Origin: Streptomyces griseofuscus
GTDB taxonomy: Bacteria > Actinomycetota > Actinomycetes > Streptomycetales > Streptomycetaceae
DNA: 64,000 nt
Assembly (NCBI RefSeq): GCF_014673495.1
Contig: NZ_CP051006.1
Location: 3,162,001 to 3,226,000 of the forward strand
Direction of reading: 5' to 3'
In this document: piece by piece, positions 1 to 8,637 of the stretch
How positions within the stretch are numbered: the first letter of the stretch is position 1
Layout: every line of letters starts with the position of its first letter
Notes under the pieces: model-generated
Database searches by the model: none
What the model saw: the letters and a program-made list of their open reading frames with translations, nothing else
What the model was told of the DNA's origin: nothing
Program-made: the position numbers and the translations under genes

Positions 1-1
1 C

Positions 2-103
2 GAGGGCGTCGACGAGACCCGTCCCGAGGACTACACGGCGGACGCCGGCGACCCGGGCGTGGCGGTCGAACTGCCGCCGGCCACGGCGGGCAGCACGCAC
101 TAG
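2..103 (+). CDS. 3' end of an unrecognised gene (partial)
   Basis: An open frame enters from the left edge and ends at TAG 101-103. The visible 33 residues are acidic and Pro/Ala-rich and end in ATAGSTH, which looks like a disordered tail. No domain is visible and I cannot name the gene. It is followed at once by terminator-like hairpins, so it is probably not co-transcribed with nrdA. High GC at third codon positions supports coding. Confidence 0.5.
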   Translation, partial: EGVDETRPEDYTADAGDPGVAVELPPATAGSTH

Positions 104-108
104 CGCGG

Positions 109-172
109 CGCCCGGGGGACCCGGGCGACCAGGGACGGGCCGGCGGCGCCAAGGGCGTCGGCGGCCCGTTTC
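109..172 (+). terminator. Double hairpin terminator after the partial gene
   Basis: An 8-bp perfect hairpin (109-116 with 120-127) is followed by a larger near-perfect stem (135-150 with 154-169, 14 of 16 pairs) and then TTTCG. The position, just after the stop at 103 and before the nrdA control region, fits a terminator insulating the nrd operon. Confidence 0.55.
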
Positions 173-197
173 GCATACCCCCCGTAGACACAACGTG

Positions 198-244
198 ACA
201 CAACATCTGGGGGTGGCATGACGGCCCGGCACTAGATGTATGCT
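198..244 (+). promoter_or_regulatory. Candidate tandem NrdR boxes
   Basis: Two 16-bp sites, 198-213 (ACACAACATCTGGGGG) and 229-244 (GCACTAGATGTATGCT), each match the core of the NrdR box consensus acaCwAtATaTwGtgt at most strong positions. Their centres are 31 bp apart, the helical spacing usual for paired NrdR boxes. NrdR is the ATP/dATP-sensing repressor of ribonucleotide reductase operons. Box 2 abuts or overlaps the start of the riboswitch, so repressor and transcription start should be close together. Confidence 0.5.
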
Positions 245-400
245 CATGGTCGCTGTCGTCGCAGGGGAATCCGGTGCGAATCCGGAACTGTCCCGCAACG
301 GTGTACTTGTGCGTATCCGCGCACAGGAATCAGTCCGAGGACCTGCCGGCAGCGCACCCGACCCACCGGTTCGGGTGCTCTGAGACGTCCGGGCCTCGCG
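236..400 (+). promoter_or_regulatory. Adenosylcobalamin (B12) riboswitch of the nrdAB operon
   Basis: The leader holds the conserved cobalamin aptamer core around 265-303 (GAATCCGGTGCGAATCC followed by CTGTCCCGCAACGGT) and a B12 box at 332-347 (AGTCCGAGGACCTGCC). These are the hallmark segments of the AdoCbl class. The aptamer lies about 100 nt before the nrdA GTG. In Streptomyces the class Ia reductase operon is known to be switched off by B12 through such an element, so that the B12-dependent class II enzyme is used instead. The expression platform between 350 and 480 is GC-rich. I could not decide whether it works by termination or by hiding the ribosome site. Confidence 0.88.
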
Positions 401-487
401 GAGTGGGCCGGTGGACGCGACGCCCTGTGCGCTCGTGACTGCCCCTGCCCTCCGCCAGGCCCCGTGCCGAGCGAGGGAGAGCCCCAC

Positions 488-2845
488 GTGACCATCGCGC
501 CAGCCGAACCGGCTTCAGCCCAGGGCCAGGAGAACGACGGTCCCGGTACCGCGCTGCTGCGGACCCTGACCGAGCTGACCGGGGACCTCCCCGACGCCGA
601 TCCGGGCCGGGTCGCCGCCGCCGCGCTGCGCGGCCGCTCCGCCCACGCCGACGAGACGGAGCTGCGCGAGCTCGCGACCGAGGCCGCGGCCGGACTGATC
701 TCCGAGGACCCCGCGTACTCCCGGCTCGCCGCCCGGCTGCTGACCATCTCCATCCGCGCCGAGGCCGCCTCGCAGGGCGTGACGTCCTTCACCGAGTCGG
801 TCGCAGTCGGACACCGCGAGGGGCTCATCGCCGACCGGACGGCCGAGTTCGCCCGGATCCACGCCGCCCGGCTCGACAACCTGATCGACCGCGCCGCCGA
901 CGACCGCTTCGGCTACTTCGGCCTGCGCACCCTGCACAGCCGCTATCTGCTGCGCCACCCGATCACCCGTCAGGTCATCGAGACGCCCCAGCACTTCATG
1001 CTGCGGGTCGCCGCCGGCCTCGCCGAGGACGATTCGGCCCGCTCCGTGGACGAGGTCGCCGCGCTCTACCGCCTGATGAGCCGGCTCGACTACCTGCCCT
1101 CCTCCCCCACCCTGTTCAACTCCGGCACCCGGCACCCCCAGATGTCGTCCTGCTACCTCCTCGACTCCCCGCTGGACGAGCTGGACTCCATCTACGACCG
1201 CTACCACCAGGTCGCGCGGCTCTCCAAGCACGCCGGCGGCATCGGCCTGTCGTACTCCCGTGTCCGCGCCCGCGGTTCGCTGATCCGGGGCACCAATGGG
1301 CACTCCAACGGCATCGTGCCGTTCCTGAAGACGCTGGACGCCTCGGTGGCCGCGGTGAACCAGGGCGGCCGGCGCAAGGGCGCGGCCGCGGTGTACCTGG
1401 AGACCTGGCACTCCGACCTGGAGGAGTTCCTGGAGCTGCGGGACAACACCGGTGAGGACGCCCGCCGTACCCACAATCTGAACCTCGCGCACTGGGTGCC
1501 GGACGAGTTCATGCGCCGGGTCAACGCCGACGGGCAGTGGTCGCTGTTCTCCCCGGCGGACGTGCCCGAGCTGGTGGACCTGTACGGCGCGGAGTTCGAC
1601 GCCGCCTACCGCGAGGCGGAGCGCAAGGGCCTCGCGAAGAAGACCATGCCGGCCCGTGAGCTGTACGGCCGCATGATGCGCACCCTCGCGCAGACCGGCC
1701 AGGGCTGGATGACGTTCAAGGACGCCGCCAACCGCACCGCCAACCAGACCGCCGAGCCGGGCCAGGTCATCCACTCCTCCAACCTCTGCACGGAGATCCT
1801 GGAGGTCACCAACGACGGCGAGACGGCGGTCTGCAACCTGGGCTCCGTCAACCTCGGTGCCTTCGTGGTCGACGGGGACATCGACTGGGCGCGCCTGGAC
1901 GAGACCGTGCGCACCGCCGTCACCTTCCTCGACCGCGTCGTGGACATCAACTTCTACCCGACCGAGCAGGCGGGCCGTTCCAACGCCAAGTGGCGCCCGG
2001 TGGGCCTCGGCGCGATGGGCCTCCAGGACGTCTTCTTCCAGCTGCGGCTGCCCTTCGACTCCCCCGAGGCGAAGGCGCTGTCCACCCGGATCGCCGAGCG
2101 GATCATGCTCGCCGCGTACGAGGCCTCGGCCGACCTCGCCGAGCGCAGCGGCCCGTTGCCGGCCTGGGAGCAGACCCGTACCGCGCGCGGGGTGCTGCAC
2201 CCCGACCACTACGGCGTCGAGGAGACCTGGCCCGAGCGCTGGGCGGCGCTGCGCACCCGGATCGCGGAGGTCGGCCTGCGCAACTCGCTGCTGCTGGCGA
2301 TCGCGCCGACGGCCACCATCGCCTCCATCGCGGGCGTCTACGAGTGCATCGAGCCGCAGGTGTCCAACCTGTTCAAGCGCGAGACGCTGTCCGGTGAGTT
2401 CCTCCAGGTCAACTCGTACCTGGTGCGGGACCTGAAGAACCTGGGCGTGTGGGACGCGCGCACCCGGGAGGCGCTGCGCGAGGCCAATGGCTCGGTGCAG
2501 GGCTTCGCGTGGATCCCCGAGGAGGTGCGGGCGCTGTACCGCACGGCGTGGGAGATCCCGCAGCGCGGTCTGATCGACATGGCGGCGGCGCGCACCCCGT
2601 TCCTCGACCAGGCGCAGTCCCTGAACCTGTTCATGGAGACGCCGACGATCGGCAAGCTCTCCTCGATGTACGCGTACGCCTGGAAGTCCGGGCTGAAGAC
2701 GACGTACTACCTGCGCTCGCGCCCGGCGACCCGCATCGCCCGTGCCGCCCAGGCGCAGAAGACCATCCCCGTCCAGCAGGTCGCCGACCCCGACGCCGTC
2801 GCCTGCTCCCTGGAAAACCCCGAGTCCTGCGAGGCCTGCCAGTAA
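488..2845 (+). CDS. nrdA: Ribonucleoside-diphosphate reductase class Ia, alpha subunit
   Basis: NrdA reduces ribonucleoside diphosphates to deoxyribonucleotides with the NrdB radical subunit. The GTG at 488 is chosen because GAGGGAGAG lies 7-15 nt upstream and everything before it is riboswitch. The 785-residue product has the class I signatures: the SSCYLL cysteine, the active-site NLCTEI block, the partner cysteine in CNLGSVNL, and a C-terminal redox pair in SCEAC. The N-terminal ~45 residues are low-complexity; I do not see a convincing ATP-cone before the RNR N-domain, which would affect overall activity control. nrdB follows after 56 bp. Expression is probably B12-repressed through the leader and NrdR-controlled. 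Confidence 0.96.
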   Translation: MTIAPAEPASAQGQENDGPGTALLRTLTELTGDLPDADPGRVAAAALRGRSAHADETELRELATEAAAGLISEDPAYSRLAARLLTISIRAEAASQGVTSFTESVAVGHREGLIADRTAEFARIHAARLDNLIDRAADDRFGYFGLRTLHSRYLLRHPITRQVIETPQHFMLRVAAGLAEDDSARSVDEVAALYRLMSRLDYLPSSPTLFNSGTRHPQMSSCYLLDSPLDELDSIYDRYHQVARLSKHAGGIGLSYSRVRARGSLIRGTNGHSNGIVPFLKTLDASVAAVNQGGRRKGAAAVYLETWHSDLEEFLELRDNTGEDARRTHNLNLAHWVPDEFMRRVNADGQWSLFSPADVPELVDLYGAEFDAAYREAERKGLAKKTMPARELYGRMMRTLAQTGQGWMTFKDAANRTANQTAEPGQVIHSSNLCTEILEVTNDGETAVCNLGSVNLGAFVVDGDIDWARLDETVRTAVTFLDRVVDINFYPTEQAGRSNAKWRPVGLGAMGLQDVFFQLRLPFDSPEAKALSTRIAERIMLAAYEASADLAERSGPLPAWEQTRTARGVLHPDHYGVEETWPERWAALRTRIAEVGLRNSLLLAIAPTATIASIAGVYECIEPQVSNLFKRETLSGEFLQVNSYLVRDLKNLGVWDARTREALREANGSVQGFAWIPEEVRALYRTAWEIPQRGLIDMAAARTPFLDQAQSLNLFMETPTIGKLSSMYAYAWKSGLKTTYYLRSRPATRIARAAQAQKTIPVQQVADPDAVACSLENPESCEACQ

Positions 2846-2901
2846 TTCCCACCCGCCACCCGACCACCACCCCTGGAGGACGGCGCTTCGCGCCGAAAGC
2901 A

Positions 2902-3912
2902 ATGATCCGCAACCAGAATCTGCTCGACCCGGGCTTCGAACTGACCCTGCGTCCGATGCGCTACCCGGACTTCTACGAGCGCTACCGGGACGCCATCAAG
3001 AACACCTGGACCGTGGAGGAGGTCGACCTCCACTCGGACGTCGCCGACCTCGCGAAGCTCAGCCCGGCCGAGCAGCATCTGATCGGCCGCCTGGTCGCGT
3101 TCTTCGCGACGGGTGACTCGATCGTCGCCAACAACCTGGTGCTGACGCTGTACAAGCACATCAACTCCCCCGAGGCGCGGCTCTACCTGAGCCGTCAGCT
3201 GTTCGAGGAGGCGGTGCACGTCCAGTTCTATCTGACGCTGCTGGACACCTATCTGCCCGACCCGGAGGACCGCGCGGCGGCCTTCGCGGCCGTCGAGAAC
3301 ATCCCCTCGATCCGCGAGAAGGCCGAGTTCTGCTTCAAGTGGATCGACTCGGTGGACAAGATCGACCGGCTGGAGACGCAGTCGGAGCGCCGCCGCTTCC
3401 TGCTGAACCTGATCTGCTTCGCCGCGTGCATCGAGGGCCTGTTCTTCTACGGCGCCTTCGCGTACGTCTACTGGTTCCGCAGCCGCGGTCTGCTGCACGG
3501 CCTGGCCACCGGCACCAACTGGGTGTTCCGCGACGAGACGATGCACATGTCCTTCGCCTTCGACGTGGTCGACACCGTCCGCAAGGAGGAGCCGGAGCTG
3601 TTCGACGACCAGCTCCAGCAGGAGGTCACCGACATGCTGCGGGAGGCCGTCGAGGCCGAGCTCCAGTTCGCGCGCGACCTGTGCGGTGACGGCCTCCCGG
3701 GCATGAACACCGACTCCATGCGGCAGTACCTGGAGTGCGTGGCCGACCAGCGTCTGACCCGGCTGGGCTTCGCGCCGGTCTACGGCTCGGAGAACCCCTT
3801 CTCCTTCATGGAGCTCCAGGGTGTTCAGGAGCTGACCAACTTCTTCGAGCGCCGCCCGTCGGCGTACCAGGTGGCGGTGGAGGGCACCGTCGACCTGGAC
3901 GAGGACTTCTGA
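2902..3912 (+). CDS. nrdB: Ribonucleoside-diphosphate reductase class Ia, beta subunit
   Basis: This 336-residue protein houses the di-iron/tyrosyl radical cofactor for NrdA. The segment EEAVHVQFY carries the Glu, His and the tyrosine at the usual E-x2-H-x3-Y spacing, and RDETMH gives the later Glu/His ligands. ATG 2902 is the only start that fits the family N-terminus. The best ribosome site, TGGAGGA, lies about 20 nt upstream and is separated from the ATG by a small hairpin (2881-2893), an odd arrangement. It is in operon with nrdA. Its last 88 bp overlap an antisense small gene. Confidence 0.95.
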   Translation: MIRNQNLLDPGFELTLRPMRYPDFYERYRDAIKNTWTVEEVDLHSDVADLAKLSPAEQHLIGRLVAFFATGDSIVANNLVLTLYKHINSPEARLYLSRQLFEEAVHVQFYLTLLDTYLPDPEDRAAAFAAVENIPSIREKAEFCFKWIDSVDKIDRLETQSERRRFLLNLICFAACIEGLFFYGAFAYVYWFRSRGLLHGLATGTNWVFRDETMHMSFAFDVVDTVRKEEPELFDDQLQQEVTDMLREAVEAELQFARDLCGDGLPGMNTDSMRQYLECVADQRLTRLGFAPVYGSENPFSFMELQGVQELTNFFERRPSAYQVAVEGTVDLDEDF

Positions 3913-4067
3913 GCCTCCTTCTCCCCATGGGCCTCCTGGGCCTTCCTGATCTGCCGGTCGATGCGCCGCTCGCGCAGGATGCCGAGCACGGAGGGAAGGA
4001 CCAGGAGGACGAGGATCCCGAGGGTCGCGGTCATTCCGATCAGGCCTTGGATCTGGTTTCCAGTCAT
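3825..4067 (-). CDS. Small single-pass membrane protein, antisense to nrdB end
   Basis: The 80-residue product starts MTGNQIQGLIGMTA, continues with a strongly hydrophobic helix (about residues 8-30), then a basic-acidic stretch ERRIDRQIRKAQEAHGEKEAQK. That is the layout of an N-terminal anchor with a charged cytosolic tail. Composition and the membrane helix argue that it is a real gene and not a shadow. The last 29 codons run antisense through the nrdB 3' end. The ATG at 4067 has no clear ribosome site; an A/T-containing stretch just upstream may indicate a leaderless message. Function unknown. Confidence 0.55.
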   Translation of the reverse strand: MTGNQIQGLIGMTATLGILVLLVLPSVLGILRERRIDRQIRKAQEAHGEKEAQKSSSRSTVPSTATWYADGRRSKKLVSS

Positions 4068-4159
4068 GCCACTACTGTCCTGCCGGACACTGCTGACCGG
4101 GAGTGGCAGGACTGCCGGGCACCCTCGAATTACTGCCAGCCCTGAGGCACACTGGGGCC

Positions 4160-5122
4160 ATGCTCAAGAACGTGGCCGCCGTGCTGCTGAACGGAGTGCA
4201 CCCCTTCGAGCTGGGCGTGGTCTGCGAGGTGTTCGGCATCGACCGCAGCGACGAGGGACTGCCGGTGTACGACTTCGCCGTGGTCTCGGCCGAGGGGCCG
4301 GACCTCGGCACCCACTGTGGGTTCACCGTGTCCACACCGCACGGCCTGGAGCGGCTGGAAGAGGCCGATCTGATCGCCGTACCGGCCGGTGAGAGCTATG
4401 CGGACCGGGACTATCCGCCCGAGCTGCTCGCGGCGCTGCGCCGGGCCGTGGAGCGGGGCGCCCGGGTGCTCAGCGTCTGCTCGGGGGTGTTCGTGCTGGC
4501 CGCCGCGGGGCTGCTGGACGGGCGCCGGTGCGCGGTGCACTGGCACCATGCCGAGCAGCTGGCCCGGCGCTATCCGCGGCTCGCCGTCGAGCAGGACGTG
4601 CTCTATGTGGACGAGGACCCGGTGATCACCTCCGCGGGCACCGCGGCCGGCATCGACGCCTGTCTGCATCTGGTCCGCAAGGAGCAGGGCCCCGAGGTCG
4701 CCAACAAGATCGCCCGCCGGATGGTGGTGCCCCCGCACCGGGACGGCGGCCAGGCCCAGTACATCGAACGGCCGCTGCCCAAGGCCCCGTGCGACACCGT
4801 CGGCGAGGTGCTGGTGTGGATGGAGGAGCACCTCGATCTGGAGGTGACCGTCGAACAGCTCGCCGCCCGCGCCCATATGGCGCCGCGTACCTTCGCCCGG
4901 CGCTTCCAGCAGGAGACGGGGACCACGCCGTACCGCTGGATCCTGCGTCAACGGGTGCTGCGGGCCCAGGAGTTGCTGGAGGGCACCGACGAGACGGTGG
5001 ACGCGATCGCCGCGCGCACCGGGTTCGGTACGGCGGCCGCGCTGCGCCACCAGTTCGTACGGGCGCTCGGTACCACCCCGAACGCCTACCGGCGCGCGTT
5101 CCGGGGCCCGCAGGCCGCCTGA
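4160..5122 (+). CDS. nrdS: NrdS-type GlxA/AraC-family regulator
   Basis: This 320-residue protein has an N-terminal DJ-1/PfpI-like (GlxA) domain (about 1-190, including VCSGVFVLAAAGLLDGRR) and a C-terminal AraC helix-turn-helix pair (about 225-315, AHMAPRTFARRFQQETGTTP and the second helix around GFGTAAALRHQFV). S. coelicolor carries an AraC-like gene, nrdS, as third gene of the nrdABS operon, and this one occupies the same place. The ATG at 4160 is preferred although its ribosome site is weak. The 247-bp gap after nrdB contains an opposing small gene, so co-transcription with nrdAB would read through it. The nucleotidase-like cysteine nucleophile is not obviously functional; the effector is unknown. 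Confidence 0.85.
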   Translation: MLKNVAAVLLNGVHPFELGVVCEVFGIDRSDEGLPVYDFAVVSAEGPDLGTHCGFTVSTPHGLERLEEADLIAVPAGESYADRDYPPELLAALRRAVERGARVLSVCSGVFVLAAAGLLDGRRCAVHWHHAEQLARRYPRLAVEQDVLYVDEDPVITSAGTAAGIDACLHLVRKEQGPEVANKIARRMVVPPHRDGGQAQYIERPLPKAPCDTVGEVLVWMEEHLDLEVTVEQLAARAHMAPRTFARRFQQETGTTPYRWILRQRVLRAQELLEGTDETVDAIAARTGFGTAAALRHQFVRALGTTPNAYRRAFRGPQAA

Positions 5123-5169
5123 ACACGCGCCGGTAGCGGCACGTCCCTCCCGGCGTCACCCGGGATGTC

Positions 5170-6543
5170 TCACCAGGGCAGCGGCCGCAGCCGCAGATTG
5201 TCCGGGCGCAGTGTGATGCCCACGCGGACGGAGTCGTCGCTGTCGTCGGCCGGTTCGAAGCGGTACTTCGCCGTGATCGCCGCGGTGATCAGGCTCAGCT
5301 GGGCCATGGAGAAGTGGTCGCTGGGACACTTGCGGTTGCCGACACTGAAGGGGCTCATGGCGTACTTCGGCACCTCCTTGGCCCGCTCCGGAAGCCAGCG
5401 GTCCGGGTCGAAGTCGAGGTGGCGGTCGTACGAGCGGGCGTCGCGCTGAATGGCGTACGGGCTGTAGATGATGTCGGCCCCGGCCGGAATGCGATACTCC
5501 CCCAGCGCGGTGTCGGTGATCGCCCGGCGCGTCAGAATCCATACGGCGGGGCGCAGCCGGATGGCCTCAAGGATCACATTGTTGGTGTGCCTGAGGGAGC
5601 GGACGTGCTCGAATCCGACGGGTCGGCCGCCGGTCACGGATTCCACCTCGGCGCGCACCTTCTCGGCATGCTCAGGGTGTTCCGCCAGCGCCTGGAGCAA
5701 CCACATGATCGTGGACGCGATCGTTTCGGCGCCGGGGGTGATTATCGCGACGACCTGGTCGTGGATCTCCTGTTCCCCGATGGGCTCCCCATTGTCGTCC
5801 TTCGCTTCCAGCAATGCCGTCAGCAAATCGTCCGGCTTTTGACCAGATGCCCTCCGCTCGGCGACGATCTCGTCCACGAGCAGATGCAAATCGGCCAATG
5901 CGCGATTGAATTCGCGGTTGGCCGGAAACGGCAGCTTGTACAGGGGCCCCAGCGGCACCACCATCCTGCGGTACATACCGCGGAAGACGGTGGCGAGGTC
6001 GGTGCTCAGCCGCTCGGCGCGCTCGTCCATGAAGTCGCCGCGCAGCAGGCAGCGGGCGGCCATCCGCACCGCCACCCGGAAGGACTCCGAGGTGCAGTCG
6101 ATGGGGGTGCCGGGGCGCCAGCGCTCGGTCAGCGCGTGCGCCTCCTCCTCCATGATCGGGCCGTAGTTGGGTATGGCGTCCATCCGGAACGCGGGCTGCA
6201 TGGTGCGCCGCTGACGGCGGTGGAGGGGGCCGTTGGCGGTGGCCACGCCCTCCTTGCCGAGCAGGCCCTCCAGCGACTCCCACACCGGGCCGTCGATCTT
6301 GAAGTCGGGGCTGAGGGCGAGCGCGCCCGTCAGGTCCGGGGTGGTGACGGCGTACACGGTCTTGGGGCCGAGCCGGAGGCGCACGATGTCGCCGTGGGCG
6401 CGCAGCGAGGACATGAAGTCCAGCGGATCGCGCACCAGTTGGAGGCCGTGCCCGAAGACCGGGACGGCGCCGCCGGCCAGGGGTGGTTCACGCAGCTCCA
6501 CCGGGTCGGCTGAGGTCTCGGGCTGCACGGACTCTACGGTCAT
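5170..6543 (-). CDS. cyp170A1: CYP170A1-type P450, albaflavenone monooxygenase
   Basis: This 457-residue P450 is translationally coupled to epi-isozizaene synthase. Seen: the ExxR helix in EAIRLRP, the I-helix PGAETIAS, and the heme loop [11 protein letters not shown]170A1 oxidises epi-isozizaene at the allylic carbon to albaflavenols and albaflavenone. The S. coelicolor enzyme is also a moonlighting farnesene synthase whose second site uses DDxxD and DTE-type motifs. Here DDLLTALLE lies at residues 238-246 and DDNGE at 249-253, so the second site looks conserved, with Glu for the last Asp. The start ATG overlaps the synthase stop (ATGA). The nrdS gene converges from the other side with a 47-bp gap. 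Confidence 0.92.
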   Translation of the reverse strand: MTVESVQPETSADPVELREPPLAGGAVPVFGHGLQLVRDPLDFMSSLRAHGDIVRLRLGPKTVYAVTTPDLTGALALSPDFKIDGPVWESLEGLLGKEGVATANGPLHRRQRRTMQPAFRMDAIPNYGPIMEEEAHALTERWRPGTPIDCTSESFRVAVRMAARCLLRGDFMDERAERLSTDLATVFRGMYRRMVVPLGPLYKLPFPANREFNRALADLHLLVDEIVAERRASGQKPDDLLTALLEAKDDNGEPIGEQEIHDQVVAIITPGAETIASTIMWLLQALAEHPEHAEKVRAEVESVTGGRPVGFEHVRSLRHTNNVILEAIRLRPAVWILTRRAITDTALGEYRIPAGADIIYSPYAIQRDARSYDRHLDFDPDRWLPERAKEVPKYAMSPFSVGNRKCPSDHFSMAQLSLITAAITAKYRFEPADDSDDSVRVGITLRPDNLRLRPLPW

Positions 6544-7625
6544 TTCGCACCTGCCGCTTCGTTGGTGACGTACGGGGGTGTGGAGCGGTCGGCCCAACTG
6601 TCCACCATGTAACGGCCGGACTCGTGGTGGAACCAGTAGACCGAGCTGAACCAGTTGCGCATATTGCCGACGCAGGTACGGACGGCGGTGCTCAATTCCT
6701 TTCCGCGGACCGTGCCGTCGGCCAGTGCATCCGCGAACCTGAGTACTTCGCGTTCGGCTGCGATGAATTCGTCGATGCAGGTCTCGACACGCCGCCTGAT
6801 ATTGTCGACCGCCGCTTCGAGCGTCAGCCCCTCATAGGTGATGAGACTGATGCCGAGATTGTGTACCTCATCGCCCGCTATTTCCTTCGGGAGCGAGCAA
6901 AGATCGTTGTACCAGGCGGCGAATTCCTGACTGAGCAATGCGGCCCGGCGATAGGAGGGGTTTCGCCTTATGCCATCGGGGAGTTCGCATCCGGCACTGG
7001 GTTCGAGCAGGTCCGTCCAGATCCAGTGCGCGAAGGTGAGCCGGCGCAGGGCGAGATACTCGTCGACGCCGGGCACATATCCCTGGGTGCGATTGCGGAA
7101 TTCACGGTCGTACGCCTCGATGACCGTGTGGAAATGCCGGGCGAAGCGCTGGTTCCAGGTGCTCGGCAGGAAGCCGTAGAGCCGCAGCACGCTGTCGGCG
7201 AACCCGGCGACCAACGGGTCCGGGTGGTGCAGATGGTGCCGGGGTGCGTCGAGTGCCGCGTGCAGCCGGTGGCGCAGCCGCCGCCAGTCGCCCGTGCGCG
7301 CGTGCACGATGTCGCGGTCGTGCCGGTCGTCCCAGACGAAGAACCAGGCGCTGTAGTCCGCTATGGCCTGGAGCACCTCGTCGCGGGCGTCCGTGTAGTA
7401 GCCCGCCATGAGGTCGGTGTAGCGCAGATCGTCGGCGAACTCCCGCACCTTGTCTTCCGGCATCAGCCGCTTTTCCAGCAGCCACAGCCGGGTCTTCTCC
7501 TGGAGCCGCGGCCAATACGGATGCAGCCGCCGGGGAAAGCCGGACTCGATCACCGGGAGTGCCAGTGAGGGTGGTACCACGACCGCCGTCGTCGTCTCTG
7601 TGGTGCTGCGTGGGAAAGCTTGCAC
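6540..7625 (-). CDS. cyc1: Epi-isozizaene synthase (sesquiterpene cyclase)
   Basis: This class I terpene synthase of 361 residues is predicted to cyclise farnesyl diphosphate to epi-isozizaene. The aspartate-rich motif DDRHD begins at residue 99 and the NSE-type motif reads NDLCSLPKE; both are as I remember them in the S. coelicolor enzyme, as are the length and the C-terminus NEAAGAK-like tail. The GTG start at 7625 gives an N-terminus [12 protein letters not shown] that lines up with MHAFPHGTT in that enzyme and has GAGAGGGG just upstream. It forms a two-gene operon with the P450 through an ATGA overlap. The product is the antibiotic sesquiterpene ketone albaflavenone. Confidence 0.95.
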   Translation of the reverse strand: MQAFPRSTTETTTAVVVPPSLALPVIESGFPRRLHPYWPRLQEKTRLWLLEKRLMPEDKVREFADDLRYTDLMAGYYTDARDEVLQAIADYSAWFFVWDDRHDRDIVHARTGDWRRLRHRLHAALDAPRHHLHHPDPLVAGFADSVLRLYGFLPSTWNQRFARHFHTVIEAYDREFRNRTQGYVPGVDEYLALRRLTFAHWIWTDLLEPSAGCELPDGIRRNPSYRRAALLSQEFAAWYNDLCSLPKEIAGDEVHNLGISLITYEGLTLEAAVDNIRRRVETCIDEFIAAEREVLRFADALADGTVRGKELSTAVRTCVGNMRNWFSSVYWFHHESGRYMVDSWADRSTPPYVTNEAAGAK

Positions 7626-7862
7626 AGAACAAACCCCTCTCAGCCACCGGATACGCACCCGCTCGGGTGGGGCCGGTACGTCTCGTTGCCTATCCCGCAC
7701 TTCCCATTCAGCACCACAACTGACCGCCGTGGGAACGGATTTGCGCCCCTCACTACCCCATGGTGCCGAGATTCCTCCCCTGCGTGACTGATTAATGATC
7801 ACCAGCGTCACAGAAACGACCATTTGTGCGTCGCACTGATGCGCGAAGAAGGGCAAGAAGAA

Positions 7863-7898
7863 GGGCGCCGGGCCGGGAGTGCTCCCGGCCCGGCGCCC
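7863..7898 (-). terminator. Terminator after def
   Basis: A perfect 17-bp GC-rich inverted repeat (7863-7879 with 7882-7898) lies 17 bp downstream of the deformylase stop. On the minus strand it is followed by a pyrimidine-rich tract (TTCTTCTTGCCCTTCTTCG). It separates def from the terpene operon. Confidence 0.7.
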
Positions 7899-7914
7899 AA
7901 GGGCCCGACAGGGC

Positions 7915-8565
7915 CTAGTCGTTGGCGACCACGGGGTAGCGCGGCTCGTTCTCGCCCATCTGCCGCAGCGCGTCCTTGCGGTCACGCTTGGACAGCCGGT
8001 CGATGTAGAGGTAGCCGTAGAGGTGGTCGGTCTCGTGCTGCAAACACCGTGCGAAGTATCCGGTGCCGCGGACCTTGATCGGGTTGCCCTGCTCGTCCTG
8101 GCCGGTCACCTCGGCGTAGTCGGGACGCGCCAGCTCGGCGTAGGCCCCGGGCACCGACAGGCAGCCCTCGTTGCTGTCGTCGAGCCGACGCCGCTCGGCG
8201 GGCAGGTCGACCAGCTTCGGGTTGCACACCACGCCCACGTGCCGCACGCCCTCGTCGTCCTGGCAGTCGTAGACGAAGACCTTCAGATCGACGCCGATCT
8301 GGTTGGCGGCCAGGCCCACGCCCTCTGCGGTGCGCTGGCTGGTGAACATGTCGGCGACCAGCTGCCGCAGTTCCTCGCCGAACTCGGTGACGTCCCTGCA
8401 CTCCTTGTGCAGCACCGGATTGCCGACGACCGTGATCGGCCGCGAGGTGCCGCTCTCCCGCCAGGCCCTCTCGCGCTCCTCGCAGTCCTCCGTGTCCACG
8501 ACATAGCCCTCGTCGTCGACGGGGAGCACGCCCGCGTGCTGCTGATCGGTGTCCTGCTGCGCCAT
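7915..8565 (-). CDS. def: Peptide deformylase
   Basis: The enzyme removes the formyl group from the N-terminal formyl-methionine of new proteins. The 216-residue sequence has all three family motifs: [18 protein letters not shown] (metal-binding Cys) and QHETDHL (metal-binding HExxH). The N-terminus carries a roughly 45-residue acidic extension before the core (IVVVGNP-like start), common in actinomycete deformylases. ATG 8565 is the natural start. It stands alone, with its own terminator downstream and 72 bp to the TPR gene upstream. Streptomycetes usually carry several def paralogues. Confidence 0.93.
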   Translation of the reverse strand: MAQQDTDQQHAGVLPVDDEGYVVDTEDCEERERAWRESGTSRPITVVGNPVLHKECRDVTEFGEELRQLVADMFTSQRTAEGVGLAANQIGVDLKVFVYDCQDDEGVRHVGVVCNPKLVDLPAERRRLDDSNEGCLSVPGAYAELARPDYAEVTGQDEQGNPIKVRGTGYFARCLQHETDHLYGYLYIDRLSKRDRKDALRQMGENEPRYPVVAND

Positions 8566-8637
8566 GACCGACGTACGCCTTCCTGCAAGCCTGGAAAATT
8601 CTGCGTGTACAGCCTAAAGGGGCCGGTCACCCGCTGC

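Noticed and set aside
236..487. Extension of nrdA upstream to position 236
   Set aside because: The frame is open, but it translates the riboswitch (AdoCbl core and B12 box). The family N-terminus and the ribosome site support GTG 488.
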